DNA from: Ichthyophis bannanicus
Lineage: Eukaryota; Chordata; Amphibia; Gymnophiona; Ichthyophiidae
Assembly: GCA_033557465.1 (NCBI GenBank)
Contig: CM066033.1
Span: 709,313,637-709,377,636 of the forward strand
Direction of reading: 5' to 3'
DNA: 64,000 bases
Made by a program: the position numbers and the translations under genes. Below, one piece after another: positions 30,741 through 39,738 of this stretch. Position 1 is the first letter of the stretch. Every line of letters begins with the position of its first letter. Under the pieces are notes generated by a model. That model was not told the origin of the DNA. It saw only the letters and a list, made by a program, of their open reading frames with translations, and did no database searches.

Positions 30741-32993
30741 CCTGAGGTTGGGGTGCAGTAGGGACCCCTGATCCTGAGTGAGGAGATCCGGTTGTACCCC
30801 CAGAGGGATCGGACCCTCCACCGCCAGTTGCAGCAGGAGCGGAAACCACGGCTGTCTGGGCCAGCGAGGGGCCACCAGGATCATAAAGGCTTTGTCTCGG
30901 AGAACCTTGAAAAGAGTCCGAGAGACCAGCGGGATGGGAGGGAAAGCGTACAGAAGGCTCCCCGACCATGAGATCAGAAAAGCGTCCGCCGCAACCCGAA
31001 AGGGGTGTGGCTGACGAGAGCAGAAGCGAGGAAGCTGCCGGTTGCGAGGACTGGCAAAGAGATCCATCGTGGGGAGGCCCCACCTGAGGAAGAGCTTCTG
31101 AACTACCAAGGGATCCAGACGCCACTCGTGCGGCTGGAGGACCATGCTGAGTTTGTCCGCAAGGCCATTGTCTTGGCCCGGGAGATAAACTGCCTTGAGG
31201 AGAATGCCGTGACTGACGGCCCAAGAGCAGAGCTTCTGAGCCTCCCGGCAGAGGAGAAAGGAGCCCGTGCCCCCCTGTTTGTTCACGTAGAACATGGCAA
31301 CTTGATTGTCCGTCTGGACAAGGACGGACTGTTGGGAAGTCAGGTGGGAGAAGGCCTTGAGAGCTAGGCGAATCGCCCGGAGCTCCAGGAAGTTGATCTG
31401 CTGAGCAGACTCCCACGTGGTCCAGAGGCCCTGAGTACGCGCCTCTTGGCAATGCGCTCCCCAGCCCAGGAGGGATGCATCGGTGGTCAGCACCCGGGTC
31501 GGCTGAGGTGACTGGAAAGGCATACCGAATATCAGGTTCGGCTGCCGGAGCCACCACCGGAGAGACGAGATCAGCGGCTCGGAAACGCGCACTAGGTCTG
31601 CGAGGCCGCCCGTGGCTTGTCGCCACTGCCGGCGGAGACACCATTGAGCAGACCGCATGTTCAGGCGGGCATTGGGGGTCACATGGACGGTGGAAGCCAT
31701 ATGGCCGAGCAGTCTCAGGAAGCGCCTGGCGGAGACCAGGGGCTGGCTGCGAAAGCGGTCGGCTAGGTCCATGAGCCGATGAGCCCTGTCGAGCGGTAGG
31801 TACGCTCGCGCCTGAGGGGTGTGCAGCCTTGCGCCGATGAACTCGAGATCCTGTGAGGGGAGCAAAGTGGACTTTGCGAAGTTTATGACAAAGCCCAAGT
31901 GCTGCAGCAGAGTCACCGTGCGGCACGTGGCGTCGGTGACCTCCTGAGCGGACGCTGCTCTGATGAGCCAGTCGTCGAGGTACGGAAAGACATAGAGGCC
32001 GTGAAGCCGAAGATGGGCCGCTACGACCGCGAGACATTTTGTGAAGACTCGCGGTGCGGAGGACAGGCCAAAGGGCAGTACTCTGTACTGGTAATGATTT
32101 CCTGCCACCACAAACCTTAGGTATTGGCGGTGGCTTGGGTGGATGAGGATGTGCGTGTAGGCATCCTTTAGATCCAAGGAGCATAGCCAATCTCCCTGCT
32201 GGAGGTAGGGCAGAAGGATTCCAAGGGTAAGCATTTTGAACTTCTCCCGCACAAGGAACTTGTTGAGGTTGCGCAAGTCCAGGATGGGTCTGAGGCCCCC
32301 TGTTCTCTTTGGTATCAGAAAATACCTTGAATAGAAGCCTTGACCTCTCAGGTGGTGGGGCACCGGTTCCACCGCCTGTTCCTGCAGAAGACCTGCTAAC
32401 TCCTGGAGGAGCAACTCCCTGTGCAGAGGGGGGCGTGGGGGCTCTCCCGGAAAATAGGAGGGAGGGACCTGATGGAAGTGGAGAAGGTAGCCCTCTCGCA
32501 CGACCTGAAGCACCCAGGCATCTGTGGTGATGCTGGACCACCTGTGGGCGAAGTGAACCAGCCGGCCTCCGGTGCTGGGGGGGACCAGCGGAGGGGGAGA
32601 GGCTATGCTGAGCGAGTCAAAAACCCCCACCCTGCTGAGCAGGGGCTGGTGGTGCAGGCTTGGGGGCTTGCTGCCTACGGGACCCGTTACCCCGTCCCTT
32701 GGCCTGCTGGCCCTGTTGGGGAGCTGCAGGGGCCTGATAATGGGGGTATTGTTTGTAGGCAGCCGCCTTCCTCGGGTAAAAGGACTTTTTACCCGAGCCC
32801 TTCTTTTTCTGGGAAGGGGCGGAGGTCTTCCTAGAAAGCCTGGTCCTGGTGAGAGTCTCAGTCTCAATTTGTGCAGCCTTTTCCGCCATGGGCTTGCCAA
32901 AGAGGTTTTCGCCTCGGCAGGGGACATCGACCAACTTGTCCTGTACCCAGGGCTCAAGGTCGGACGACTGAAGCCAAGCCTGTCGGCGGGCAC
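30705..32993 (-). CDS. F reverse transcriptase-RNase H
   Basis: Copies the element RNA and degrades the template. The open frame is 762 codons. The first about 110 codons overlap Gag in another frame and are probably not part of the mature protein. RT: ILDLRNLNKFL (about 237-247), motif A LDLKDAYTHI (Asp 274), LPFGLSSAPRVFTK (306-319), active site YLDDWLI (Asp 340/341). RNase H: TTDAS (Asp 505), LELRAIRLAL (Glu 537), VQTDNQVA (Asp 562), DNGLADKLS (Asp 613), then a conserved DIRS C-terminal block with VDLFASP-like MDLFASPRNRQLPRF. All catalytic carboxylates are present and there is no internal stop. Ends MAWLLRG where the YR frame takes over. Confidence 0.92.
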   Translation of the reverse strand: MPADRLGFSRPTLSPGYRTSWSMSPAEAKTSLASPWRKRLHKLRLRLSPGPGFLGRPPPLPRKRRARVKSPFTRGRRLPTNNTPIIRPLQLPNRASRPRDGVTGPVGSKPPSLHHQPLLSRVGVFDSLSIASPPPLVPPSTGGRLVHFAHRWSSITTDAWVLQVVREGYLLHFHQVPPSYFPGEPPRPPLHRELLLQELAGLLQEQAVEPVPHHLRGQGFYSRYFLIPKRTGGLRPILDLRNLNKFLVREKFKMLTLGILLPYLQQGDWLCSLDLKDAYTHILIHPSHRQYLRFVVAGNHYQYRVLPFGLSSAPRVFTKCLAVVAAHLRLHGLYVFPYLDDWLIRAASAQEVTDATCRTVTLLQHLGFVINFAKSTLLPSQDLEFIGARLHTPQARAYLPLDRAHRLMDLADRFRSQPLVSARRFLRLLGHMASTVHVTPNARLNMRSAQWCLRRQWRQATGGLADLVRVSEPLISSLRWWLRQPNLIFGMPFQSPQPTRVLTTDASLLGWGAHCQEARTQGLWTTWESAQQINFLELRAIRLALKAFSHLTSQQSVLVQTDNQVAMFYVNKQGGTGSFLLCREAQKLCSWAVSHGILLKAVYLPGQDNGLADKLSMVLQPHEWRLDPLVVQKLFLRWGLPTMDLFASPRNRQLPRFCSRQPHPFRVAADAFLISWSGSLLYAFPPIPLVSRTLFKVLRDKAFMILVAPRWPRQPWFPLLLQLAVEGPIPLGVQPDLLTQDQGSLLHPNLRSLNLMAWLLRG

Positions 32994-34525
32994 CGATGCC
33001 GGCTGCGGCTACTCGAGCCGAGGCTTCAAAGCCATCATAGGCTGCTCGGGACATGAACTTTGAGCATTCCCGAATGCCCGTGGACAAGGCTAGGAACCTC
33101 CGCAAGGGCTCCTCGGAGAGACCAGCGGAGAATCCGGCTAGCTCTTTAGCCAGATCCCTGAGATACATGCCCATGTATAGCTGGTAAGTCTGGACACGAC
33201 AGGCGAGCATAGAGCCCTGGAAGCACTTCTTGCCAAGGCCATCCAGGCTACGGGCCTCCCTTCCAGGAGGCACCGAGGAGTGCATCTTCTGGCTCTTAAG
33301 ACGATGCATGGCCGATTCCACTACCATGGAATGGTTTGGCAGCTGTGCCTTTTGAAAGCCAGGGCTCTTGCGGACCCGATAGATAGAATCGACCCGCTTG
33401 CTCAGGACCGGCAAGGAGGCCGGACTCTCCCACATGCGGAAGAGTAGTCGTTCCAGCATAGGAGGAACCGGCACAGTAAAGTGTTCCCTCGCGGGAGAGT
33501 CATACTGGAGGGCGTCGAGCTCTTCGGCTCGAGGCTCCTCCTCGGGATCCGCAGGGAAGGCCAAAGCCTTGGCCATATCCCTGACGAAGTCCGAGAACCG
33601 GGCATCCTCCGGGGGGGACTGCTTCCGAGGCTCGGACTCCGGTGAGTCCGATGGGACACACCGAGTCCGGAAAGAATCAGGTGACTCTTCCTCCTCAGAC
33701 TCCCAGACCGACTCCGACGAGGACTCGGTGGGGTCGGCCCGGGCAGGGTGCGGCGCCAGCCGCCCCGACGCCGAGGGAGTCGGCGTCGGCGACCTCGGTC
33801 CCGAACGGGAGGCCGAGGGCGACCTCGACCGAGGATCGACTCGAGTTCTCATCGACTCGAGGATCGGCTCGGTCTCCGGGGTCGACTTGGACGTCGACGT
33901 CCCGGCGGTCGGGGCAGCGACGCCAGCGAAGCCAGCGAGCAGTGCCCGCTGCTGGTCCATGAAGGCAGACAGTCTGCTCTCCAAGGCCGTCAACCTGAGT
34001 CCAAGCTCAGGTGACCCAGCAGCCCCCGACTCGGGCCCCGACGGCGTCGGGCCCGACGTCGGCTGTCGCGGAGGCGAGTACAGAAGGACTACAGGACTTA
34101 CCCGGGCAGGCATCTCCGACTCCAGGCGAGGTCGCTTCGGGAGGTGTTCCTTCTCCAAGGACCCGGGGTGGCTGTCGGGGCTATGCGACCTGGCCCTCGC
34201 GGAGCCAGGAGCGTCCACCGACGCCGCCCTCGCGGGTTTTTCCTTCCGACGATGGTCCCCGGTCGGAGGAGCTCCGGCGACGGTCCGAGCTGGAGCCTTT
34301 CGACACGGAGGCCTCCGACGAGGTCCGGGTACGGCTGGGGTCAGCGAAGATTCTCTCACGCTGATGCCGCCGACTTCTCAACGCCTTCGAGGACAGTTTG
34401 CTGCAGGGCCCACAGATCAGTTCCTCATGATCCGGGCCCAGGCAGCGGAGGCAAAAGTCGTGTGTGTCGGTTAGTGACATATTTCGGTCACACCGACCAC
34501 ACCGCTTAAACCCACTGGCAGCCAT
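32617..34525 (-). pseudogene. F Gag-like protein (single frameshift)
   Basis: Start at about 34525, MAASGFKRCGRCDRNMSLTD, with a CGRC...CLRC...CGPC zinc-ribbon-like module. The frame runs to about 34260, where a 1-nt shift moves the protein into the frame open from 34359 to 32617. That frame has a Ser/Arg/Pro-rich segment, the acidic SSSESVWESEEEESPDSFR, PPEDARFSDFVRDMAKA, LDALQYDSPAREHF, PGREARSLDGLGKKCFQ, MYLRDLAKELAGFSAGLSE, FMSRAAYDGFEAS, a PCRGENLFGKPM box and a basic Gln/Pro-rich tail. Either an inactivating indel or a programmed shift; other copies keep one frame here, so an indel is more likely. Confidence 0.8.
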
Positions 34526-34764
34526 CGGGGGAAAAAGGGCCCCTGCGAGGTCAAAGGACCGGGCTGCCAGGGAAAACGAAAACGAAAGCTGACTAAGTCA
34601 GAAAAACCGAAAAAACGTAAGAGGACTCGAGACCGGCGTCGCGAGTCCGGGCGGGAAAACGATCGGCATCGAACTGAAAGAAAAAAGTATAAAATAAAGA
34701 AGAAAATCAACTTTTTCGCGGGGACAAGACGGGGACGTCTGTAGGGCTCCGCGGAAAAAAGAAG

Positions 34765-34925
34765 ACTGGCTAAGATGGCACCTTCGGGCGGGAAGACGAC
34801 CGCGCATGCGCGCTGCAATTCCCAAAGGCTTTCTTTGAAAGCTGGGGAAAATTGCTCCGCGAGGGCTCCGTCGGCGCCGACGTCACCCATAAGTGAGGAC
34901 TGACTTCCTGCTTGGTCCTGGAGAA
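34765..34925. repeat. F 5' TIR (probable promoter)
   Basis: Inverted copy of 29161-29346 without the extra tip. On the sense (minus) strand it begins TTCTCCAGGACCAAGCAGG and carries GCGCATGCGC and GCCATCTTAG. YY1-like and NRF1-like sites are common in initiator-type promoters of vertebrate retroelements; promoter activity is inferred. Confidence 0.75.
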
Positions 34926-35538
34926 TGACCCGTCCTGCATTTGTCTTACACTCCCTCTTGTTATCCTTGACTGCGGAGCAACGTATGCTGGCATAGGGGA
35001 AGCTCGGACCTTCTAATAGCAGGGAAAAGCAGGACACCTGGTCCCTTGGCAGTAAGCGACCAGGATGTAGTCTACCCGAGATCTACCTGTCGGAGATGAA
35101 GGATGTGCCAATCGCTAGGCCGCTCCTCCACTGGTAGTGGAGGTATGACGCAAAGGGGCCGAGCATGCAGCTGGGCCGTCATGCTGGATGAAGGGAGATC
35201 CCGGTAGATGTACCAGGGTAAGCCCCTGCGCCGTGCTGGCTCATACCAGGCATGTGTGGCTGGTATCATATTGGCTACTGGTTTTAGCGCAGGGTCCCAA
35301 CTAGAAAAACCAAACCAAAACAAAACCTCAAGCTTGATGAACCGTGATAGGCCTAGGAGGGTTTGGCCTTTCGCTGGAGGGGACCTGGACATGTTCTCAG
35401 TCTGCTGCTCACTTTCTGGGTTTGAGCTGGCCGAGGGACCAGCGTGACTTGAAAGGTCCAATCTGAGCCCAGAGCATGCTGAGTGTTCTGAACCATGAAG
35501 GGTGATGTCTCAGCCAGCTTTACTCCTTGGACCTACAT

Positions 35539-35600
35539 GGGGATTGAACTAACACACCCTATACCCTCGGTCGGTGTATGAACCATTGTGCTACAGCTTT
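35539..35600 (-). other. tRNA-like module T4 in D
   Basis: Minus strand: CTGTAGCACAATGGTTCATAC (A box TAGCACAATGG) and AGTTCAATCCCC (B box), spaced as in a tRNA. A further B box alone (AGTTCAATTCCC) lies at about 35696-35707, next to the SINE insertion. Confidence 0.45.
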
Positions 35601-35708
35601 GACTGTAATCCGAGGAGTAGAGGGACTCTGCTTCCTTAATGGCTCATACCTCATAAGGGGAAAACGGCAGACAGCCTTACTCAGTGGCCCCACTGGGGAA
35701 TTGAACTC

Positions 35709-35948
35709 ATTCTGTTGGTCAATGCAATGCAATGCAATGCAATGTGTGCCTTTGAGGCAGTGCTGACTCCTTGCAACCCATACACCCCTGGGTTTCTTGG
35801 CAGTGTCACCGGAGTGGATTGCCGGACCTTTCTTCTGGGACAATGGAGGATTAAGTGACTGCTGAAGGCCACAAGGAGTGCTAGTGGGATTGAACCTTGG
35901 TAGCTTGGATACCAAGCCAGAGCTCTAACCACTAGGCTACTCCTACAC
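35709..35948 (-). mobile_element. tRNA-derived SINE, copy 2 with (ATTGC)n tail
   Basis: Full-length on the minus strand: GTAGCCTAGTGGTTAGAGC (A box), CTTGGTATCCAAGCTACC, GGTTCAATCCC (B box), CACTAGCACTCCTTGTGGCC, the same body as copy 1, GTTGCAAGGAGTCAGCACTG, then an (ATTGC)n tail at 35709-35732. Inserted in element D beside a tRNA-like module. Confidence 0.88.
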
Positions 35949-36219
35949 TATGTAGACAGACAATTACCACAGATATGCCAACGAATAGGTGCAATGTCCG
36001 TTGTTCAGGTAGCATTTAATCAGGTATTTTGGTGTACCCGCGGTCCTGTAAGGCATACCGGCCAGGGACACCTGAGATGAGCTACCTGGATCTGGATGTG
36101 AATTTTGCAGGCACAGCGAGTAACTCTAATAGTGGCTCAGCAGGATGCTCCGCGCTGTGCAAGGGTTCGTGTGAGATGCCCACTGCGGGAATGTGCAATG
36201 CCAGTGGCAAGTGAAAATA

Positions 36220-36610
36220 GCACTACCCTTCAGCTTCTGTGCAGGAAATGCCTCAGCCAGCCTTCTTCATTAGGCACGGAGGGGGATTGAACCCATGGGC
36301 CCTGCATCATTGGTCAGAACCATTGTGCTACACTGCTACTTGGGATTTCCTGCGCCGGTGCAGAGAGCGTCAGCGCCATCCTCACCGAAAACGGGATCAG
36401 AGAGCTGCCCCTCCTGTCCTGGTGCTTGGGTCGGCGCCAGACTGGCGGGGGCTAGCAGCGATCAAGGCTGGGGCTGGGACGAAGGCGGGGTGCTGTCCGA
36501 TAGCGGCGCCGTCCGTTGAGGCTCCATCCAACGGCTCCGTGGGGCTGTCGGTCCAAGACGCTACCCTTCAGCTTCTGTATGGATTTTATGCGCCGGTGCA
36601 AGAGCGTCGG
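36220..36610. repeat. Two-copy internal repeat in D
   Basis: CTACCCTTCAGCTTCTGT, then TGCGCCGGTGCA and GCGCCATCCTC, occurs at about 36223-36380 and again at about 36560-36620. Confidence 0.6.
36281..36341 (-). other. tRNA-like module T5 in D
   Basis: Minus strand: GTGTAGCACAATGGTTCTGACC (A box), then CATGGGTTCAATCCCCC (B box). The best of the series. Nearly the same A box as T4, so T4 and T5 are related copies. Confidence 0.5.
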
Positions 36611-36963
36611 CGCCATCCTCGCCTCCGCGCCGACAGCAATGGGATCGGAATGAGATCCAGAGGCTTTCCACTCATGTAAGGCGCCAGTCAGAGGCGCAGT
36701 GCTGAGTGGGCCGGCCTGAAGTGACGCCAGCCAATGGAGCTGCGGCGGAAGAAGTGGAGCCAGAAGGTGCTGCCGGGTCCAATCCGGCAGAGGGGGCGTT
36801 GCTTGCGTGCAGCACACAGAAGCAGGAAAATGGCCGCCCCCATAGATCACCCACGTGCGAGGAAGGTCCAGACAGAGACCTGGGAGGAGGCCCCAGCTGC
36901 CGCAAGGGCTCTCAACCTGGAAGGGGGTGCTCTTGGATCAAGTGGCGCTGGAGCATTCAAGCT

Positions 36964-37140
36964 CGCTGCGGGTTGGAGGCCCCAAGGCACAACCCAAGCG
37001 GCGGCCGAGCTGGCGGCTTAGCCTGCGGCTGGGGTGGAGGCCCTTAGGCACACCCTGAGCTGCGGAGAGCTAGCGGCCCAAGCCTGCGGCTGGGGTGGAG
37101 GCCCTTAGGCACACCCTGAGCGGCAGCAGAGCTGGCGAGT
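36964..37140. repeat. About 60-bp tandem repeat, three copies, in D
   Basis: Copies begin near 36964, 37022 and 37083 with CTGCGGCTGGGGTGGAGGCC (first copy diverged) and share AGGCACACCCTGAGC and GAGCTGGCG or GAGCTAGCG. Confidence 0.8.
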
Positions 37141-37499
37141 GCCGGAGAGGTCCCACGAAGGTCCGCGAGCAGCGACCTGCACCAGGTCATCCGTGAACTC
37201 CGGTCTTGCTGCAAGCCGCTGCCATGCCGTCCGCTGAGGGCGCCTGGCAGGTACAGGAGCCCAAGTGCAGTCCAGCAATCCGACAGAGCCTGGAAGTAAT
37301 ATAAGTTTAACTGAATATACATACGAGTAAGATAGAATTAAAACGCAAATTGAACTGATCAACAGCAAGAGAACAATTTTCGAGATGTTGAGTCTAGGAG
37401 CACATTGTAGAAGCAAGCCAAGAGAAAACTGCTATATACATACGATTATAATCCTTAAAATAAAAATTTTTTGTGGAGAGTAGAAAGGGTCCGTCTTGC

Positions 37500-37675
37500 T
37501 GGCAAGGCGGAAGAACTGAAACTGGCTAGCTAGGGGCAGGCAGGGGGGTAGGGCCAAGTGGCCCATGCTCAGAAGGGCAAAGCCCTTCTGAGCTATGGAG
37601 AGTACTTCCGTCTTCTCGGCGCCGTCGGATGACGTCACCAAGTGTGGCTGACTCATCCTGCTTGTCCTAGGAGAA
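37500..37675. repeat. D 5' TIR
   Basis: Inverted partner of 25943-26150, ending CATCCTGCTTGTCCTAGGAG. LINE sequence resumes at 37676. Confidence 0.85.
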
Positions 37676-37797
37676 CAGTGTGACAAGGCGGTGGCAAAAG
37701 CCAGAAGTATGCTGGGTTGCATACAGAGAGGAATTATCAGCAGAAAGGAAGCGATACTAATGCCACTGTACAAGTCGCTAGCGAGGCCTCACTTGGA
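37676..37797 (+). mobile_element. CR1-like LINE, piece 3 of 5
   Basis: CDKAVAKARSMLGCIQRGII and SRKEAILMPLYKSLARPHLE, the conserved block before EYCVQ in CR1-class ORF2. The next residues (EYCVQL) are at 45100 across element E, so the empty site closes exactly. Confidence 0.88.
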
Positions 37798-38294
37798 AGG
37801 TGAAATTAGACTTACCTGCTAATTGTAGTTCTGGAGGAACTCCAGTCTAGTCCCAACATCTGGGTTTAAGCACCTCCTCCAGCAGCTATGGAGACTGAGA
37901 AATGTCATTCTTCTAATGACACTGGTACAAATACTCCCGGGACCGCCTCCTCTGTCCAGTAATCTATTGACAAAGCAGACTCCCCCGAGAAACAATCAAG
38001 TAGCAATCATCCAACCATTTGAACTGCCAACTAACATTCACCTAGGAACAGGCAATAACTACTCATGCTATCAGAGTTTTGAAAAGGTGATTGTACTTAC
38101 AGATGCAAAACTGTGCCAAGAACATCCGCCCTTCCTTGCTCCTTGAAGGAAACAGCTGTCCCCCGAATCACCCATGTCTTCCCCAAACCCTCCTTTGTCT
38201 TATGGCCCGCACCTTAACATTAGCCTCCACTCCTTACTCTCTAACCGCAATGCCGTGCTTCAGGCCAAACTACAGAACAAAGAAGGGAGGGTTA

Positions 38295-38395
38295 TGGGAC
38301 TAGACTGGAGTTCCTCCAGGAACTACAATTAGCAGGTAAGTCTAATTTCACCTTCCTTATCGTCCCTCCAGTCTAGTCCCAACATCTGGGGATGT
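38295..38395. repeat. E internal complementary region
   Basis: Joins the complements of both tips. The stretch between TTAGCAG|GTAAGTCTAATTTC and GTCCCTCCAG|TC (38337-38372, 36 nt) is a longer version of the GT...AG pattern of other families. Confidence 0.82.
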
Positions 38396-38444
38396 AACAG
38401 AGCAGAGAAACATTTTCCTACCGGGAGGGACCCGCTAGGCCAGC

Positions 38445-39723
38445 CTGAAGCACCACTGAACCAAATGTAGTATCCCTCTCTGCTTGCACATCGAGGCAGT
38501 AATGCTTAACGAAAGTATTAAATGTGACGACCAAACCGCCGCCCTACAAATATCAATAGCCGGCACTAAACTACACTTTGCCCACCACGACGCCTGTGCC
38601 CTCGTCGAATGGGCCCTAATGCCCTCTGGCACCAACTTTCCTTTCAGAATGTAAGCTGATGCTATTGCCTCCTTAAGCCACCGAGAAATGGAAGCTTTAC
38701 TAGCTGCTTCCCCCTTTCGCGGCCCCCCAAACAGTACAAAAAGCCTATCTGTCTTTCTGAAACTCGCCGTCCTCCGAAGATACCTCTTTAACACTCGGCG
38801 AACATCCAGCGAGTGCAAGGATCTAGAGCCGGACTTTCCTCCCTCCTTGACAAAAACTGGGAGCGAAACTACCTGATTCACATGAAACGGTGACACTAGC
38901 TTCGGTAAAAATGATGGTACTGGCCGCAAGACCACCTTGTTTTCAAAAAAGGACAAAAAGAGCTCTCGACAGGACAGCGCCTGCAGCTCCGAAATTCTAT
39001 GCGCTGAGCAGACCGCTACTAGAAATACTGCCTTGAGTGTCAGGTCTTTATCCGATGCCGCGCTAAAGGCTCAAAGGGTTCGTGTGTTAATGCGTCCAAT
39101 ACCAAAATGAGATCCCACCGAGGAACCTGCGATCTAAACGGCGGCCTTAGAAGGGACACTGCTCGTAAAAACTGCTTAACATCCGGATGCGTTCCCAGCG
39201 TCTCCCCTTTGATCTTCCCCCTGTAACACGCCAGAGCAGCCATTTGCACTCGCAAGGAAGCCGCCGCCAACCTCTTGTCCAGACCATCCTGCAAGAAAGC
39301 TAGCACGTGAGACACTGAAGCTGTCAAAGTCTGAACTCCACTGTTCGCACACCAAGCCTCAAAGACACGCCAAATACGTACATATGCCAATGACGTAGAC
39401 CTCCTCCTAGCTTTTAGCATGGTGGAAATAACCGCAGAGGAATACCCTCTCGCTCTCAGCCTTGCCCTTTCAAGAGCCAAGCCATAAGCGAGAATCGATC
39501 CACCTGTGGCAAGATTATGGGCCACTGGAACAATAGGTCCTTCCAGACTGGAAGCTGCCAGGGCCGGTCCGCCAACAGTCTGACTAGATCCGCATACCAG
39601 GGCCTTCTCGGTCAATCCGGCACTATCAGAATCACCATTCCCTTGTGAAGCTCTATTCTTTGTAGCACCCGGCCTATTAAGACCCAGGGACGAAACACGT
39701 ACAGGAGCTGCCGTTCCGGCCAT
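38445..39723 (-). pseudogene. E tyrosine recombinase (frameshifted)
   Basis: The N-terminal frame 39040-39723 carries LRARGYSSAVISTMLKARRR, SLAYVRIWRVFEAWCANSG, VLAFLQDGLDKRLAAASLRV and EPFEPLARHRIKT. The first catalytic Arg region (about 39000-39040, RISELQALSC-like) falls at a frameshift. The frame 38435-38956 carries ENKVVLRPVPSFLPKLVSPF, SLDVRRVLKRYL, SKASISRWL and the RAHSTRAQAS box (His-x-x-Arg intact). Past a second shift, near 38500, comes KHYCLDVQAERDTTFG with the Tyr. Two or more shifts: inactive. Confidence 0.8.
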
Positions 39724-39738
39724 CTTTGAATGAACGCA

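Larger units (their letters stand above)
29161..34925 (-). mobile_element. DIRS element F, best preserved copy
   Basis: 5765 bp with all DIRS parts: 5' TIR 34765-34925, gag 34525-32617 (one frameshift), RT/RNase H open from 32993 to 30705, YR open to 29668, ICR 29437-29531 and 3' TIR 29161-29346. The TIR dyad CGTCGGCGCCGACG is intact at both ends (29228-29241 and 34869-34882), and CpG content is high, both signs of youth. It sits inside element D with no visible target duplication. RT, RNase H and YR catalytic residues are all present. This is the reference against which the other copies were read. Confidence 0.95.
25943..37675 (-). mobile_element. DIRS-like element D without recognisable genes (host of F)
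   Basis: Left TIR 25943-26150 and right TIR about 37500-37675 are close inverted repeats: CTTCTGAGCATGGGCC, ACGGAAGTACTCTCCATAGC, GACGTCATCCGACGGCGCCG. The ICR (about 26210-26330) joins their complements. After removing nested F (29161-34925) and a SINE, about 5.7 kb of interior remains. I find no RT, RNase H, YR or Gag motif in any frame. The interior holds diverged tandem repeats, a T21 tract and at least five minus-strand tRNA-like modules. It is best read as a large non-autonomous element mobilised in trans by a DIRS with matching ends. Orientation is set by the ICR being near the left end. Confidence 0.75.

Noticed and set aside
29161..34925. The ICR GT...AG unit as a genuine micro-intron
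   Set aside because: 23-36 nt is shorter than vertebrate introns can be spliced, and it lies antisense to the element's genes. Only the two half-sites at the tips could act in splicing.
27971..36341. tRNA genes
   Set aside because: The modules have A and B boxes, but acceptor, D and anticodon stems do not pair properly. They are tRNA-like relics, not functional tRNAs.
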